In this document: piece by piece, positions 53,377 through 64,000 of the stretch | Layout: every line of letters begins with the position of its first letter | How positions within the stretch are numbered: position 1 is the stretch's first letter | Assembly (NCBI RefSeq): GCF_900116535.1 | Contig: NZ_FPAU01000008.1 | Span: 1-64,000, forward strand | Length of the DNA: 64,000 nucleotides | Source: Kosakonia arachidis | Lineage (GTDB): Bacteria; Pseudomonadota; Gammaproteobacteria; Enterobacterales; Enterobacteriaceae | Direction of reading: 5' to 3' | Translations under genes and position numbers: made by a program | The notes under the pieces: generated by a model | Told to the model about the DNA's origin: nothing | Seen by the model: only the letters and a program-made list of their open reading frames with translations | Databases searched by the model: none

Positions 53377-53777
53377 TGAAACAGCAGCCCGCACAAGAAG
53401 TCCGTCTGGATAAGTGGCTATGGGTGGCGCGTTTTTATAAAACTCGCGCCCTTGCCCGCGAGATGATTGAAGGTGGCAAAGTGCATTACAACGGTCAGCG
53501 CAGCAAGCCGGGTAAAATCGTCGAGCTGAATGCTACGCTCACGCTGCGCCAGGGAAACGACGAACGTACTGTGATCGTCAAAGGCGTGACGGAACAGCGC
53601 CGCCCGGCAACCGAAGCCGTTGAGCTGTATGAGGAAACGGCAGAAAGTATTGAGAAACGTGAAAAAATGGCGCTGGCGCGTAAGATGAACGCGCTTACAA
53701 TGCCGCACCCAGATCGCCGACCGGACAAAAAAGAGCGCCGCGATCTGCTGAAATTTAAATCTGGTGGCAGCGAGTAA
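53376..53777 (+). CDS. hslR: Heat shock protein 15 (ribosome-associated) HslR
   Basis: Hsp15 binds free 50S subunits that still carry a nascent chain and helps recycle them. The 133-residue protein has an S4 RNA-binding domain at residues 8-70 (VRLDKWLWVARFYKTRALA) and a highly basic C-terminal tail (RRPDKKERRDLLKFK). The ATG at 53376 overlaps the yrfG stop; a GTG one codon earlier is the alternative. The length fits the family. Confidence 0.96.
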   Translation: MKQQPAQEVRLDKWLWVARFYKTRALAREMIEGGKVHYNGQRSKPGKIVELNATLTLRQGNDERTVIVKGVTEQRRPATEAVELYEETAESIEKREKMALARKMNALTMPHPDRRPDKKERRDLLKFKSGGSE

Positions 53778-53801
53778 CGCGCACCTGCAAGAGAGATAAT
53801 C

Positions 53802-54680
53802 ATGGCCAATCAAGACCAATTACACCGCTATCTGTTTGAAAATTATGCCGTGCGCGGCGAACTGGTGACTGTTTCCAACACCTGGAAGCAGATGCTGGAA
53901 AACCATAACTATCCGCTGCCGGTAAAAACACTGCTCGGTGAACTGTTGGTTGCGACCAGCCTGCTGACCGCCACCCTGAAATTTGCCGGTGATATTACCG
54001 TGCAATTGCAGGGTGACGGCCCGATGAATCTTGCAGTGATCAACGGCAACAACCGCCAGCAAATGCGCGGCGTTGCCCGAGTGCAGGGTGACGTCCCGGC
54101 GAACGCCGACCTGAAAACGCTGGTGGGTAACGGCTATCTGGTGATTACCATTACGCCGGAAGAGGGCGAGCGTTATCAGGGCGTAGTTGGCCTCGAAGGC
54201 GATACGCTGGCGGCGTGTCTGGAAGATTACTTTATGCGTTCAGAACAGTTGCCGACCCGCCTGTTCATCCGCACGGGTGAAGTAGATGGCCAGCCGACGG
54301 CTGGCGGTATGCTGCTGCAGGTGCTGCCCGCGCAGGAAACCCAGGTCAACGATTTCGAACACCTGGCGGTCCTGACCGAAACGGTAAAAGCGGAAGAGCT
54401 GTTCTCTCTGGCGGCAGAAGAAGTGTTGTGGCGTCTGTACCATGAAGAAGAAGTCACGTTGTACGATCCGCAGGACGTTGAATTTAAATGTACCTGTTCG
54501 CGCGAGCGCTGCGCTGCGGCGCTGAAAACGCTGCCGGATGAAGAAGTGGACAGCATTATTGCCGAAGAAGGTGAAATCGACATGCACTGCGATTACTGCG
54601 GTAACCACTATCTGTTTAACGCGATGGATATTGCGGAGATCCGCAATAACGCCTCTCCGGCCAACCCGCAGGTTCATTAA
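53802..54680 (+). CDS. hslO: Redox-regulated holdase chaperone Hsp33 (HslO)
   Basis: Hsp33 is turned on by oxidative unfolding. The 292-residue protein has the N-terminal dimer domain and the redox switch at the C-terminus. The four zinc cysteines lie in [10 protein letters not shown] (about 232 and 234) and CDYCGNH (about 265 and 268). An extra Cys in RERC is also seen. It is 24 bp after hslR and ends at a clear terminator. Confidence 0.97.
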   Translation: MANQDQLHRYLFENYAVRGELVTVSNTWKQMLENHNYPLPVKTLLGELLVATSLLTATLKFAGDITVQLQGDGPMNLAVINGNNRQQMRGVARVQGDVPANADLKTLVGNGYLVITITPEEGERYQGVVGLEGDTLAACLEDYFMRSEQLPTRLFIRTGEVDGQPTAGGMLLQVLPAQETQVNDFEHLAVLTETVKAEELFSLAAEEVLWRLYHEEEVTLYDPQDVEFKCTCSRERCAAALKTLPDEEVDSIIAEEGEIDMHCDYCGNHYLFNAMDIAEIRNNASPANPQVH

Positions 54681-54694
54681 TTCCCCCTTCCCTA

Positions 54695-54720
54695 ATGCCG
54701 CCTTTGGGCGGCATATTTTG
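54695..54720 (+). terminator. hslO intrinsic terminator
   Basis: ATGCCGCC and GGCGGCAT form a perfect 8-bp stem with a TTTG loop, followed by ATTTTG, 14 bp after the hslO stop. Confidence 0.85.
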
Positions 54721-55017
54721 CATTACACGTCACGTTTCCGCTAAAATCCCCGATGTAATTCTTACGTAACTTTCTTTCATGAAAGCGATTCCAGTCACAA
54801 AGTAACGGTTAAAAATAGCGATTTATAGCCTTTTTGGAACATTTTTCCGATTATTGTCACCGTTTTTGTCACAATACGTCTCGCTAAGTGACGTAAATGA
54901 TAGTGTTTTGCGAAAGTCAGCTTTATCGGGATTCGAAAATCTATGAACATCGTCCGGGTAAGCGGCGATAAACAACCCTACAATTTCAGGCAGTACAATT
55001 GGCTAAGGAGTAGTGAC
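54721..55017 (+). promoter_or_regulatory. pckA upstream control region
   Basis: About 297 bp of non-coding, AT-rich sequence precedes pckA. It includes the repeat-like pair TTGTCACCG and TTGTCACAA near 54855-54873 and the tract CTAAGTGACGTAAATGATAG. In E. coli pckA is induced by CRP and in stationary phase. I see no good full CRP palindrome, and the sites remain unassigned. An in-frame ATG at 54943 would add 25 residues but lacks the ribosome site that precedes 55018. Confidence 0.5.
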
Positions 55018-56637
55018 ATGCGCGTTAAGAGCTTAACCCCGCAAGATCTCAAGGCTTATGGTATCAACGATGTTCAGGATGTCGTCTACAACCCCGATTA
55101 CGATACGCTGTATCAGGAAGAGCTCCGTCCAGACCTGGAAGGATATGAACGTGGTGTTCTGACGAATTCTGGTGCTGTCGCCGTCGACACCGGTATTTTT
55201 ACCGGCCGTTCGCCAAAAGATAAGTACATTGTCCGTGATGACACCACTCGTGACACCGTGTGGTGGGCCGATAAAGGCAAAGGTAAGAATGATAACAAAC
55301 CGCTCTCGCCGGAAGTCTGGAAGCATTTAAAAGGCCTTGTGACGGAACAACTCTCCGGCAAGCGTCTGTTTATTATCGATGCGTTTTGCGGCGCGAACCC
55401 GGACAGCCGTCTTTCAGTCAGGTTTATCACCGAAGTCGCCTGGCAGGCTCACTTTGTCAAAAACATGTTTATTCGCCCGACGGATGAGGAACTGGCAGGC
55501 TTCAAACCCGACTTTATCGTGATGAACGGGGCGAAATGCACCAATCCACAGTGGCAGGAACAGGGCCTCAATTCGGAAAATTTCGTCGCCTTCAACCTGA
55601 CCGAACGCATTCAGTTGATCGGCGGAACCTGGTATGGCGGCGAAATGAAAAAAGGGATGTTCTCAATCATGAACTACCTGCTGCCGTTAAAGGGGATCGC
55701 CTCGATGCACTGTTCTGCTAATGTTGGCGAGAAAGGCGACGTTGCGGTCTTTTTCGGCCTTTCCGGCACCGGCAAAACGACGTTGTCCACCGATCCGAAA
55801 CGCCGCCTGATCGGTGATGACGAACACGGCTGGGATGACGACGGCGTCTTCAACTTTGAAGGCGGCTGTTACGCCAAAACCATCAGACTTTCGGAAGAGG
55901 CTGAACCGGATATATTCCACGCCATCCGCCGCGATGCGTTGCTGGAAAACGTCTGCGTCCGCAACGACGGCAGCATCGATTTTGATGATGCGTCGAAAAC
56001 GGAAAATACACGCGTATCGTATCCGATTTACCATATTCACAACATCGTCAAACCCGTGTCGAAAGCTGGTCACGCCACACGAGTGATCTTCCTGACCGCC
56101 GACGCGTTCGGGGTATTGCCGCCAGTTTCCCGCCTTACAGCAAGCCAGACACAGTACCATTTTCTCTCTGGCTTTACCGCTAAGCTGGCCGGAACAGAGC
56201 GCGGTGTGAACGAGCCGACGCCAACCTTCTCCGCCTGCTTCGGCGCAGCCTTCCTGTCACTACACCCGACACAATATGCCGAAGTGCTGGTAAAACGGAT
56301 GCAGGCTGCCGGTGCACAGGCGTATCTGGTGAACACGGGCTGGAACGGAACCGGCAAACGCATCTCCATCAAAGATACGCGGGGGATTATCGACGCAATT
56401 CTGGATGGTTCACTGGACGATGCGGAAACCTTCACTCTGCCGATGTTCAATCTGGCTGTGCCAACCTCATTACATGGCGTTGATTCGCGCATTCTCGATC
56501 CGCGCAATACGTACGCATCACCAGAACAGTGGCAAGAGAAAGCAACCCAGTTGGCGAAGTTGTTTATTGAGAACTTTGATAAATATACCGATACCGCAGC
56601 GGGAGCCGCGCTGGTCAGCGCCGGACCGAAACTGTAA
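55018..56637 (+). CDS. pckA: Phosphoenolpyruvate carboxykinase (ATP)
   Basis: PckA converts oxaloacetate and ATP to PEP, the entry to gluconeogenesis from C4 acids. The 539-residue protein has [14 protein letters not shown], the P-loop [13 protein letters not shown] near residue 248, and the metal/oxaloacetate region GDDEHGWDD. The start [11 protein letters not shown] has AAGGAG 8 bases upstream and matches E. coli (540 residues). A bidirectional terminator follows before envZ. Confidence 0.98.
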   Translation: MRVKSLTPQDLKAYGINDVQDVVYNPDYDTLYQEELRPDLEGYERGVLTNSGAVAVDTGIFTGRSPKDKYIVRDDTTRDTVWWADKGKGKNDNKPLSPEVWKHLKGLVTEQLSGKRLFIIDAFCGANPDSRLSVRFITEVAWQAHFVKNMFIRPTDEELAGFKPDFIVMNGAKCTNPQWQEQGLNSENFVAFNLTERIQLIGGTWYGGEMKKGMFSIMNYLLPLKGIASMHCSANVGEKGDVAVFFGLSGTGKTTLSTDPKRRLIGDDEHGWDDDGVFNFEGGCYAKTIRLSEEAEPDIFHAIRRDALLENVCVRNDGSIDFDDASKTENTRVSYPIYHIHNIVKPVSKAGHATRVIFLTADAFGVLPPVSRLTASQTQYHFLSGFTAKLAGTERGVNEPTPTFSACFGAAFLSLHPTQYAEVLVKRMQAAGAQAYLVNTGWNGTGKRISIKDTRGIIDAILDGSLDDAETFTLPMFNLAVPTSLHGVDSRILDPRNTYASPEQWQEKATQLAKLFIENFDKYTDTAAGAALVSAGPKL

Positions 56638-56656
56638 TTCGGCTACGCAAGAGAAA

Positions 56657-56685
56657 CAAAACCCGCCATATTCTGGCGGGTTTTT

Positions 56686-56687
<2 letters not shown>
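56657..56687. terminator. Bidirectional terminator between pckA and envZ
   Basis: ACCCGCCA and TGGCGGGT form an 8-bp stem with a 5-nt loop and a T7 run on the plus strand. The minus strand reads TTTTGTTTC after the stem. It lies about 24 bp after pckA and overlaps the last bases near the envZ stop. Confidence 0.88.
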
Positions 56688-58754
<2,067 letters not shown>

Positions 58755-58981
58755 TGTTTATACTCCCAAAGGTTCCGAAAATTCTGTTTCTGTATTCTAA
58801 AAAAGCGCACGTTAACAGCCAGCAAAATCTGGTATAAATTCTAGTCGAAATTGTTACAAAGCATATTTAACAGCAAGTTATATGCATTCACCATCACATA
58901 AAACATGATTAATCTGCACTTTACGCAATACCGTTTGTAAAGTCTGTACATCAAAGCGTGTCACAAAGAGAAGGCCGAAGT

Positions 58982-59455
58982 ATGAAAACGCCCCTGATCA
59001 CTCGCGAAGGTTATGACAAACTGAAGCAGGAACTCGATTTTCTCTGGCGTCAGGAGCGCCCGGAAGTCACGAAAAAAGTGACCTGGGCGGCAAGCCTGGG
59101 CGATCGCAGCGAAAACGCTGACTATCAGTACAACAAAAAACGCCTGCGCGAAATAGATCGCCGGGTGCGTTATCTGACAAAGTGTCTGGAAAATCTGAAA
59201 ATCGTTGATTATTCGCCGCAACAGGAAGGCAAAGTCTTTTTTGGCGCATGGGTGGAGATCGAAAACGATGACGGCGATACTCTGCGCTTTCGCATCGTCG
59301 GCTACGATGAGATCTTTGGTCGCAAGGATTACATCTCTATCGATTCGCCGATGGCTCGCGCCCTGCTAAAAAAAGAAGCTGGCGATGTGGCGGTCGTACA
59401 AACGCCGGGCGGCGAAGCCACCTGGTACGTCAATGAAATCGAATATGTGAAATAA
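58982..59455 (+). CDS. greB: Transcript cleavage factor GreB
   Basis: GreB enters the secondary channel of RNA polymerase and stimulates cleavage of backtracked RNA. The 157-residue protein has the N-terminal coiled coil with tip acidic residues in LGDRSENADYQYNKKRLRE (about residues 39-57) and the C-terminal FKBP-like domain. I chose the start MKTPLITREGYDKL over an ATG eight codons upstream. It is divergent from ompR and 87 bp before yhgF. Confidence 0.96.
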   Translation: MKTPLITREGYDKLKQELDFLWRQERPEVTKKVTWAASLGDRSENADYQYNKKRLREIDRRVRYLTKCLENLKIVDYSPQQEGKVFFGAWVEIENDDGDTLRFRIVGYDEIFGRKDYISIDSPMARALLKKEAGDVAVVQTPGGEATWYVNEIEYVK

Positions 59456-59542
59456 CCACCACAGAACAATCCAGGAACCAACCCAGCGGCTGGCATTTTA
59501 CAGTGTCAGTCCGTATAACTATCCGCTGATTTTGTTCAGAAG

Positions 59543-61891
59543 ATGATGAAAGAAATGATGAATGATTCGCTCTGCCGCATTATTGCGGGTGAACTTCAGG
59601 CACGAACCGAACAGGTGGAATCCGCCGTTCGCTTGCTTGATGAAGGGAATACCGTGCCGTTTATCGCACGCTACCGTAAAGAGGTCACCGGCGGTCTGGA
59701 CGACACGCAATTGCGTCAGCTCGAAACCCGCCTTGGTTACCTACGCGAGCTGGAAGAGCGCCGCCAGGCAATCCTAAAATCGATTGGTGAGCAGGGCAAA
59801 CTCAGCGATGAACTGGCGAAAGCCATCAACGGTACGCTAAGCAAAACCGAACTCGAAGATCTCTATCTTCCTTACAAACCGAAGCGCCGTACGCGCGGGC
59901 AAATCGCGATTGAAGCCGGTCTCGAACCGCTGGCAAACCAACTGTGGAATGACCCGTCTCAGGATCCGGAAACGCTGGCTGCCAGGTTTGTGGATGCGGA
60001 TAAAGGTGTTGCCGACAGCAAAGCGGCGCTTGATGGCGCGCGTTATATCCTGATGGAACGCTTTGCTGAAGATGCAGCCCTGCTGGCGAAAGTCCGTGAC
60101 TATCTGTGGAAAAATGCTCATCTCGTGGCGACGGTTGTCAGCGGCAAAGAGGAAGACGGCGCGAAATTCCGCGACTATTTCGATCATCACGAACCGGTTT
60201 CTACCGTTCCTTCGCACCGCGCGCTGGCGATGTTCCGCGGACGTAATGAGGGCGTGCTGCAACTGGCGCTGAATGCCGATCCGCAGTTTGACGAGCCGCC
60301 GAAAGAAAGCCATTGCGAGCAGATTATTATCGACCATCTCGGCCTGCGTCTGAATAACGCCCCGGCAGACAGCTGGCGCCGCAGCGTCGTAAGCTGGACG
60401 TGGCGTATTAAGGTCCTGATGCACCTTGAAACTGAATTAATGGGCACGGTGCGCGAACGCGCAGAAGATGAAGCCATTAACGTCTTCGCCCGTAACTTGC
60501 ACGATCTGCTAATGGCCGCACCGGCTGGGCTGCACGCAACAATGGGGCTCGATCCTGGCCTGAGAACCGGCGTGAAAGTGGCGGTGGTCGATGCTACCGG
60601 CAAACTGGTCGCAACCGACACTATTTACCCACACACCGGACAGGCCGCGAAAGCGGCAGTTACCGTGGCGGCACTGTGCGAGAAACACAACGTCGAACTG
60701 GTGGCGATCGGTAACGGTACGGCATCGCGCGAGACCGAACGTTTCTACCTCGATGTGCAGAAACAGTTCCCGAAAGTGATCGCGCAGAAAGTGATTGTCA
60801 GCGAAGCGGGCGCGTCAGTCTACTCCGCCTCCGAGCTGGCGGCGCTGGAGTTCCCGGGTCTCGACGTTTCTTTGCGCGGCGCGGTCTCTATCGCCCGCCG
60901 TTTACAGGATCCACTTGCTGAACTGGTGAAAATCGACCCGAAATCAATCGGCGTTGGTCAGTATCAACATGACGTCAGCCAGACACAGCTGGCACGTAAA
61001 CTGGATGCGGTTGTTGAAGACTGCGTAAACGCCGTCGGCGTTGATCTAAATACCGCTTCGGTGCCGTTGTTGACACGCGTGGCCGGTTTAACCCGCATGA
61101 TGGCGCAAAATATCGTCTCATGGCGCGATGAAAACGGTCAGTTTCAGAACCGTCAGCAACTGCTAAAAGTGAGCCGCCTTGGGCCAAAAGCCTTTGAACA
61201 GTGCGCAGGCTTCCTGCGTATTAACCACGGCGACAACCCACTGGATGCTTCCACCGTTCACCCGGAAACCTATCCGGTGGTCGAGCGAATTCTGGCAGCA
61301 ACCGCACAGTCCCTGCGTGATCTGATGGGCAACAGCACAGAGTTACGTAAACTGAAACCGTCCGAGTTCACCGACGAGCAGTTCGGCGTGCCGACGGTCA
61401 CCGACATCATCAAAGAACTAGAGAAACCGGGCCGTGACCCACGTCCGGAGTTCAAAACCGCGACCTTTGCCGAAGGCATCGAAACCATGAACGATCTGTT
61501 GCCAGGCATGGTACTGGAAGGCGCAGTGACCAATGTCACCAACTTTGGTGCGTTCGTTGATATCGGCGTGCATCAGGATGGGTTGGTACATATCTCCTCG
61601 CTGGCGGATAAGTTCGTTGAAGATCCGCATACAGTGGTGAAAGCAGGCGATATTGTGAAGGTGAAAGTGCTGGAAGTGGATCTACCGCGTAAACGTATCG
61701 CATTGACCATGCGTCTGGACGAACAACCGGGCGATAGCAACAGCCGTCGCGGCAGTGGCAATGGCGGTAGTCGCGATGCCGGTAACCGGAGCAGTGCGCG
61801 TCCGAAATCACCACGGGATCGCAGCCCTCAAGCTGGCGGCAACAGCGCAATGATGGATGCGCTGGCGACGGCGATGAGTAAAAAACGTTAA
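59543..61891 (+). CDS. yhgF: Tex-family transcription accessory protein YhgF
   Basis: A cytoplasmic nucleic acid-binding protein related to Tex and Spt6. The 782-residue protein (778 if the second ATG pair at 59555 is used) has the N-terminal helical Tex domain and a YqgF/RNase H-like domain near residues 330-450 ([17 protein letters not shown]). Helix-hairpin-helix units follow around 500-560, then an S1 domain near 650-725 ([20 protein letters not shown]). The C-terminal tail is Gly/Arg/Ser-rich. The terminator after it is clear. Confidence 0.94.
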   Translation: MMKEMMNDSLCRIIAGELQARTEQVESAVRLLDEGNTVPFIARYRKEVTGGLDDTQLRQLETRLGYLRELEERRQAILKSIGEQGKLSDELAKAINGTLSKTELEDLYLPYKPKRRTRGQIAIEAGLEPLANQLWNDPSQDPETLAARFVDADKGVADSKAALDGARYILMERFAEDAALLAKVRDYLWKNAHLVATVVSGKEEDGAKFRDYFDHHEPVSTVPSHRALAMFRGRNEGVLQLALNADPQFDEPPKESHCEQIIIDHLGLRLNNAPADSWRRSVVSWTWRIKVLMHLETELMGTVRERAEDEAINVFARNLHDLLMAAPAGLHATMGLDPGLRTGVKVAVVDATGKLVATDTIYPHTGQAAKAAVTVAALCEKHNVELVAIGNGTASRETERFYLDVQKQFPKVIAQKVIVSEAGASVYSASELAALEFPGLDVSLRGAVSIARRLQDPLAELVKIDPKSIGVGQYQHDVSQTQLARKLDAVVEDCVNAVGVDLNTASVPLLTRVAGLTRMMAQNIVSWRDENGQFQNRQQLLKVSRLGPKAFEQCAGFLRINHGDNPLDASTVHPETYPVVERILAATAQSLRDLMGNSTELRKLKPSEFTDEQFGVPTVTDIIKELEKPGRDPRPEFKTATFAEGIETMNDLLPGMVLEGAVTNVTNFGAFVDIGVHQDGLVHISSLADKFVEDPHTVVKAGDIVKVKVLEVDLPRKRIALTMRLDEQPGDSNSRRGSGNGGSRDAGNRSSARPKSPRDRSPQAGGNSAMMDALATAMSKKR

Positions 61892-61896
61892 TCCTG

Positions 61897-61926
61897 TCCC
61901 CTCTCTTGCGGGAGAGGGGATATTTT
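61897..61926 (+). terminator. yhgF intrinsic terminator
   Basis: TCCCCTCTC and GAGAGGGGA form a 9-bp stem with a 6-nt loop, followed by TATTTTTG, 6 bp after the yhgF stop. Confidence 0.88.
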
Positions 61927-62184
61927 TGTGCAATGCCGTCGAAAAAGCGCAATTCTCTCAGCGCTATTACTCGCAGAAATTTATTAACTTATTATTTTTG
62001 TTGCTTATTAATATTCAAAATTATTCATCAATATACTGCTATTGCGTTTATTTATCATAATGTATATCACCGGGCTTTCGGCCCGCTTTACATTTAAGCT
62101 ATTAAGAGCCCGACATAAATAACAATTATTTATTTCCTGTTGATATCGTACTGCACTACGCACAATTCAGAACCCAACTCATTT

Positions 62185-62198
62185 TTGAGCTACGTCAA
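62185..62198 (+). promoter_or_regulatory. FNR-like site upstream of feoA
   Basis: TTGAG-CTAC-GTCAA is a perfect inverted repeat that differs from the FNR consensus TTGAT-N4-ATCAA by one base per half. E. coli feo is FNR-activated, so the position supports a real site; the match itself is imperfect. Confidence 0.5.
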
Positions 62199-62256
62199 AA
62201 CAAAATCGAATTTTTATTTCTTCTTCCGTTCTGACGCATTTTTATTATTGATGATA

Positions 62257-62277
62257 AAAACTATTCTCATTATCATT
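62257..62277 (+). promoter_or_regulatory. Fur box-like site upstream of feoA
   Basis: Read on the minus strand, the sequence contains AATGATAATGAGAATAGT: two good GATAAT-type hexamers in tandem plus a partial third. This is the Fur repeat pattern. It lies about 100 bp before feoA, where iron repression is expected. Confidence 0.6.
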
Positions 62278-62370
62278 GTTCTCGTTGATTACTCTTTACT
62301 CTCACTGGCTCGTGGTGCGTCGTGGCGACGTACGGCAAACATCGGCTCGCAGCAAAAATAAGTAGGCACT

Positions 62371-62598
62371 ATGCATTTATCTCCTGGCAGCGTGTGGAAA
62401 ATTACCGGCTTCTCACAGCAAATAAGCCCGGCCTGGCGGCAAAAGCTCCTGTCATTAGGTATGTTGCCCGGCTCATCGTTTAATGTGGTACGGGTGGCAC
62501 CATTAGGCGATCCCATTCATATCGAAACCCGCCGCGTTAATTTAGTGTTACGGAAAAAAGATCTCGCTTTTCTCGAGCTGGAAGCCATTTCCCGTTAA
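62371..62598 (+). CDS. feoA: Ferrous iron transport accessory protein FeoA
   Basis: FeoA is a small SH3-like cytoplasmic protein needed for FeoB function. The 75-residue protein matches the family length, with [21 protein letters not shown] and [10 protein letters not shown] as the conserved core. It follows the Fur/FNR control region and is 32 bp before feoB. Confidence 0.96.
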   Translation: MHLSPGSVWKITGFSQQISPAWRQKLLSLGMLPGSSFNVVRVAPLGDPIHIETRRVNLVLRKKDLAFLELEAISR

Positions 62599-62630
62599 CC
62601 GGTCAGCTATGACATAGAGTGCTAAGTAAA

Positions 62631-64000
62631 ATGAAAAAATTGACCATTGGTTTAATTGGTAATCCTAATTCGGGCAAGACTACATTATTCAATCAGTTAA
62701 CGGGCGCGCGCCAGCGGGTTGGAAACTGGTCTGGCGTGACGGTAGAGCGCAAAGAGGGTTTTTTCACCACAACCGATCACCAGGTTACGCTGGTTGACCT
62801 GCCCGGCACTTATTCGCTGACCACCATTTCGGCGCAAACATCGCTGGATGAGCAGATTGCCTGTCACTACATTTTGAGCGGCGATGCCGATCTGCTGATC
62901 AATGTTGTGGATGCCTCGAATCTTGAACGCAATCTTTATCTGACGCTGCAACTGCTTGAGCTGGGCGTACCGTGCATCATCGCCCTTAACATGCTGGATA
63001 TCGCTGAAAAGCAAAAAGTACGCATCGATATTGACGCTCTTTCAGCCCGCCTTGGCTGCCCGGTGATCCCGCTGGTATCAACGCGTGGTCGCGGTATTGA
63101 GGCACTGAAACTGGCAGTGGATCGTCATCGCGCGAATGACAATATCGAACTGGTGCATTACGCCCAACCGCTCTCCCGTGAAGCCGACACGCTGGCCGCA
63201 CAGATGCCGGATGAGCTTCCGCAACAGCAGCGCCGCTGGATGGGCATGCAAATACTCGAGGGTGATATCTACAGCCGCGCCAACTCTGGGATCAACAACC
63301 AGCAATTCGACGCCGCGCTCTCTCGTCTGAAAGCCGGGATGGACGATCCGGCGCTACATATTGCCGATGCGCGTTACCAGTCAATTGCCGCCATCTGCGA
63401 TACCGTCAGTAACACGTTAACGGCCGAGCCGAGTCAGTTTACCGCAGCCGTTGACCGCATTGTGATCAACCGATTTTTGGGTCTGCCGATCTTTCTGTTC
63501 GTCATGTATCTGATGTTCCTGTTCGCCATCAACATTGGTGGTGCATTCCAGCCGATCTTCGACGCCGGTTCAGTCGCAATTTTTATCCATGGCATTCAGT
63601 GGCTGGGCGCCACGCTGCACTTTCCGGAATGGCTGACAGTCTTTCTCGCGCAGGGGCTTGGCGGCGGGGTGAATACCGTACTGCCACTGGTGCCGCAGCT
63701 TGGCATGATGTACCTGTTTATGTCATTCCTCGAAGATTCCGGCTATATGGCACGTGCGGCCTTTGTGATGGACCGATTGATGCAATCGCTGGGGCTGCCG
63801 GGAAAATCCTTCGTGCCGCTGATTGTGGGTTTCGGCTGCAACGTACCGTCAGTGATGGGTGCCCGTACGCTGGATGCCCCGCGTGAACGGTTAATTACTA
63901 TCATGATGGCACCGTTTATGTCCTGTGGCGCACGCCTGGCCATTTTCGCCGTCTTCTCGGCGGCATTTTTCGGCCAGCATGGCGCGATCATCGTTTTCTC
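62631..64000 (+). CDS. feoB: Ferrous iron transporter FeoB, 5' part (runs off the right edge)
   Basis: FeoB is the G-protein-coupled inner-membrane Fe2+ transporter. About 456 codons are present. The G domain (residues 1-170) has P-loop GNPNSGKTT near residue 10, VGNWSGVTVE (G2), DLPGTYSL (G3) and NMLD (G4). A helical GDI domain follows, and membrane segments start near residue 285 (FLGLPIFLFVMYLMFLFAINI). The Gate motif GFGCNVPSVMGAR is near residue 403. The rest of the channel, and feoC if present, lie beyond the window. It is cotranscribed with feoA. Confidence 0.97.
   Translation, partial: MKKLTIGLIGNPNSGKTTLFNQLTGARQRVGNWSGVTVERKEGFFTTTDHQVTLVDLPGTYSLTTISAQTSLDEQIACHYILSGDADLLINVVDASNLERNLYLTLQLLELGVPCIIALNMLDIAEKQKVRIDIDALSARLGCPVIPLVSTRGRGIEALKLAVDRHRANDNIELVHYAQPLSREADTLAAQMPDELPQQQRRWMGMQILEGDIYSRANSGINNQQFDAALSRLKAGMDDPALHIADARYQSIAAICDTVSNTLTAEPSQFTAAVDRIVINRFLGLPIFLFVMYLMFLFAINIGGAFQPIFDAGSVAIFIHGIQWLGATLHFPEWLTVFLAQGLGGGVNTVLPLVPQLGMMYLFMSFLEDSGYMARAAFVMDRLMQSLGLPGKSFVPLIVGFGCNVPSVMGARTLDAPRERLITIMMAPFMSCGARLAIFAVFSAAFFGQHGAIIVF

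Larger units (their letters stand above)
61927..62370 (+). promoter_or_regulatory. Long AT-rich feoAB control region
   Basis: About 444 bp without a convincing gene. It contains an FNR-like palindrome, TTGAG-CTAC-GTCAA, at 62185-62198. A Fur-like site lies at about 62257-62277, where the minus strand reads GATAAT-GAGAAT-AGTTTT as tandem GATAAT-type hexamers. A small hairpin GGGCTTTCGGCCC lies near 62072-62084. A 73-codon open frame (62140-62361) overlaps the sites and looks non-coding. The region fits iron- and oxygen-controlled feo expression. Confidence 0.6.

Noticed and set aside
62140-62361. A 73-codon open frame upstream of feoA
   Set aside because: It overlaps the Fur-like and FNR-like sites, has no ribosome site, and its translation is the random AT-rich type (many Phe, Leu, Ile).

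Overview
The window is chromosomal DNA of an enterobacterium (family Enterobacteriaceae, close to Escherichia, Klebsiella, Enterobacter and relatives). Most genes, their order and many control sites match the Escherichia coli stretch from the str ribosomal operon to feoB. The organism is not E. coli K-12. It carries a complete malonate decarboxylase (mdc) cluster between yheS and yheT, has a cytosine deaminase gene where K-12 has tsgA, lacks nirC, and lacks the frl/yhf block that K-12 carries between cysG and trpS. GC content looks ordinary for the family, but I did not count it. I saw no tRNA, rRNA, insertion sequence, prophage or CRISPR array.

Layout. 1-5520 (minus strand): yheO, tusDCB (tRNA 2-thiouridine sulfur relay), then rpsL, rpsG, fusA and the 5' part of tufA. 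5631-10610: protein folding and potassium efflux genes (fkpA, slyX, slyD, yheV, kefB, kefG). 10611-12515: yheS, an ABC-F protein. 12543-20590: the mdc island, with mdcR on the plus strand and mdcABCDEFGH on the minus strand, giving all subunits, cofactor synthesis, malonyl loading and a transporter for growth on malonate. 20836-21643: a decayed telA/xpaC-like remnant. 21810-25347: yheT, yheU, prkB, yhfA, crp. 25396-30807: yhfK, argD, pabA, fic, yhfG, ppiA.

30964-36839: a codA-like cytosine deaminase, then nirB, nirD and cysG. These form the NADH nitrite reductase and the siroheme synthase that makes its cofactor, under an FNR plus NarL/NarP promoter. 36884-43298 (minus strand): aroK, aroB, damX, dam, rpe, gph, trpS. 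43586-46887 (minus strand): hofMNOPQ, a type IV pilus-like assembly set, divergent from mrcA (PBP1A). 47007-55017: mrcA, nudE, igaA, yrfG, hslR, hslO. 55018-58754: pckA, then envZ and ompR. 58982-64000: greB, yhgF (tex-like), feoA and feoB, which runs off the end.

The most unusual items are the mdc island with the telA/xpaC remnant beside it, the loss of nirC, the orphan cytosine deaminase next to nirB, and the Fic/YhfG pair, whose partner carries a class I Fic-inhibition motif while Fic itself has a degenerate catalytic loop. I did not find a clearly undescribed multigene system. Comparisons with E. coli and Klebsiella proteins are from memory, not from a search.
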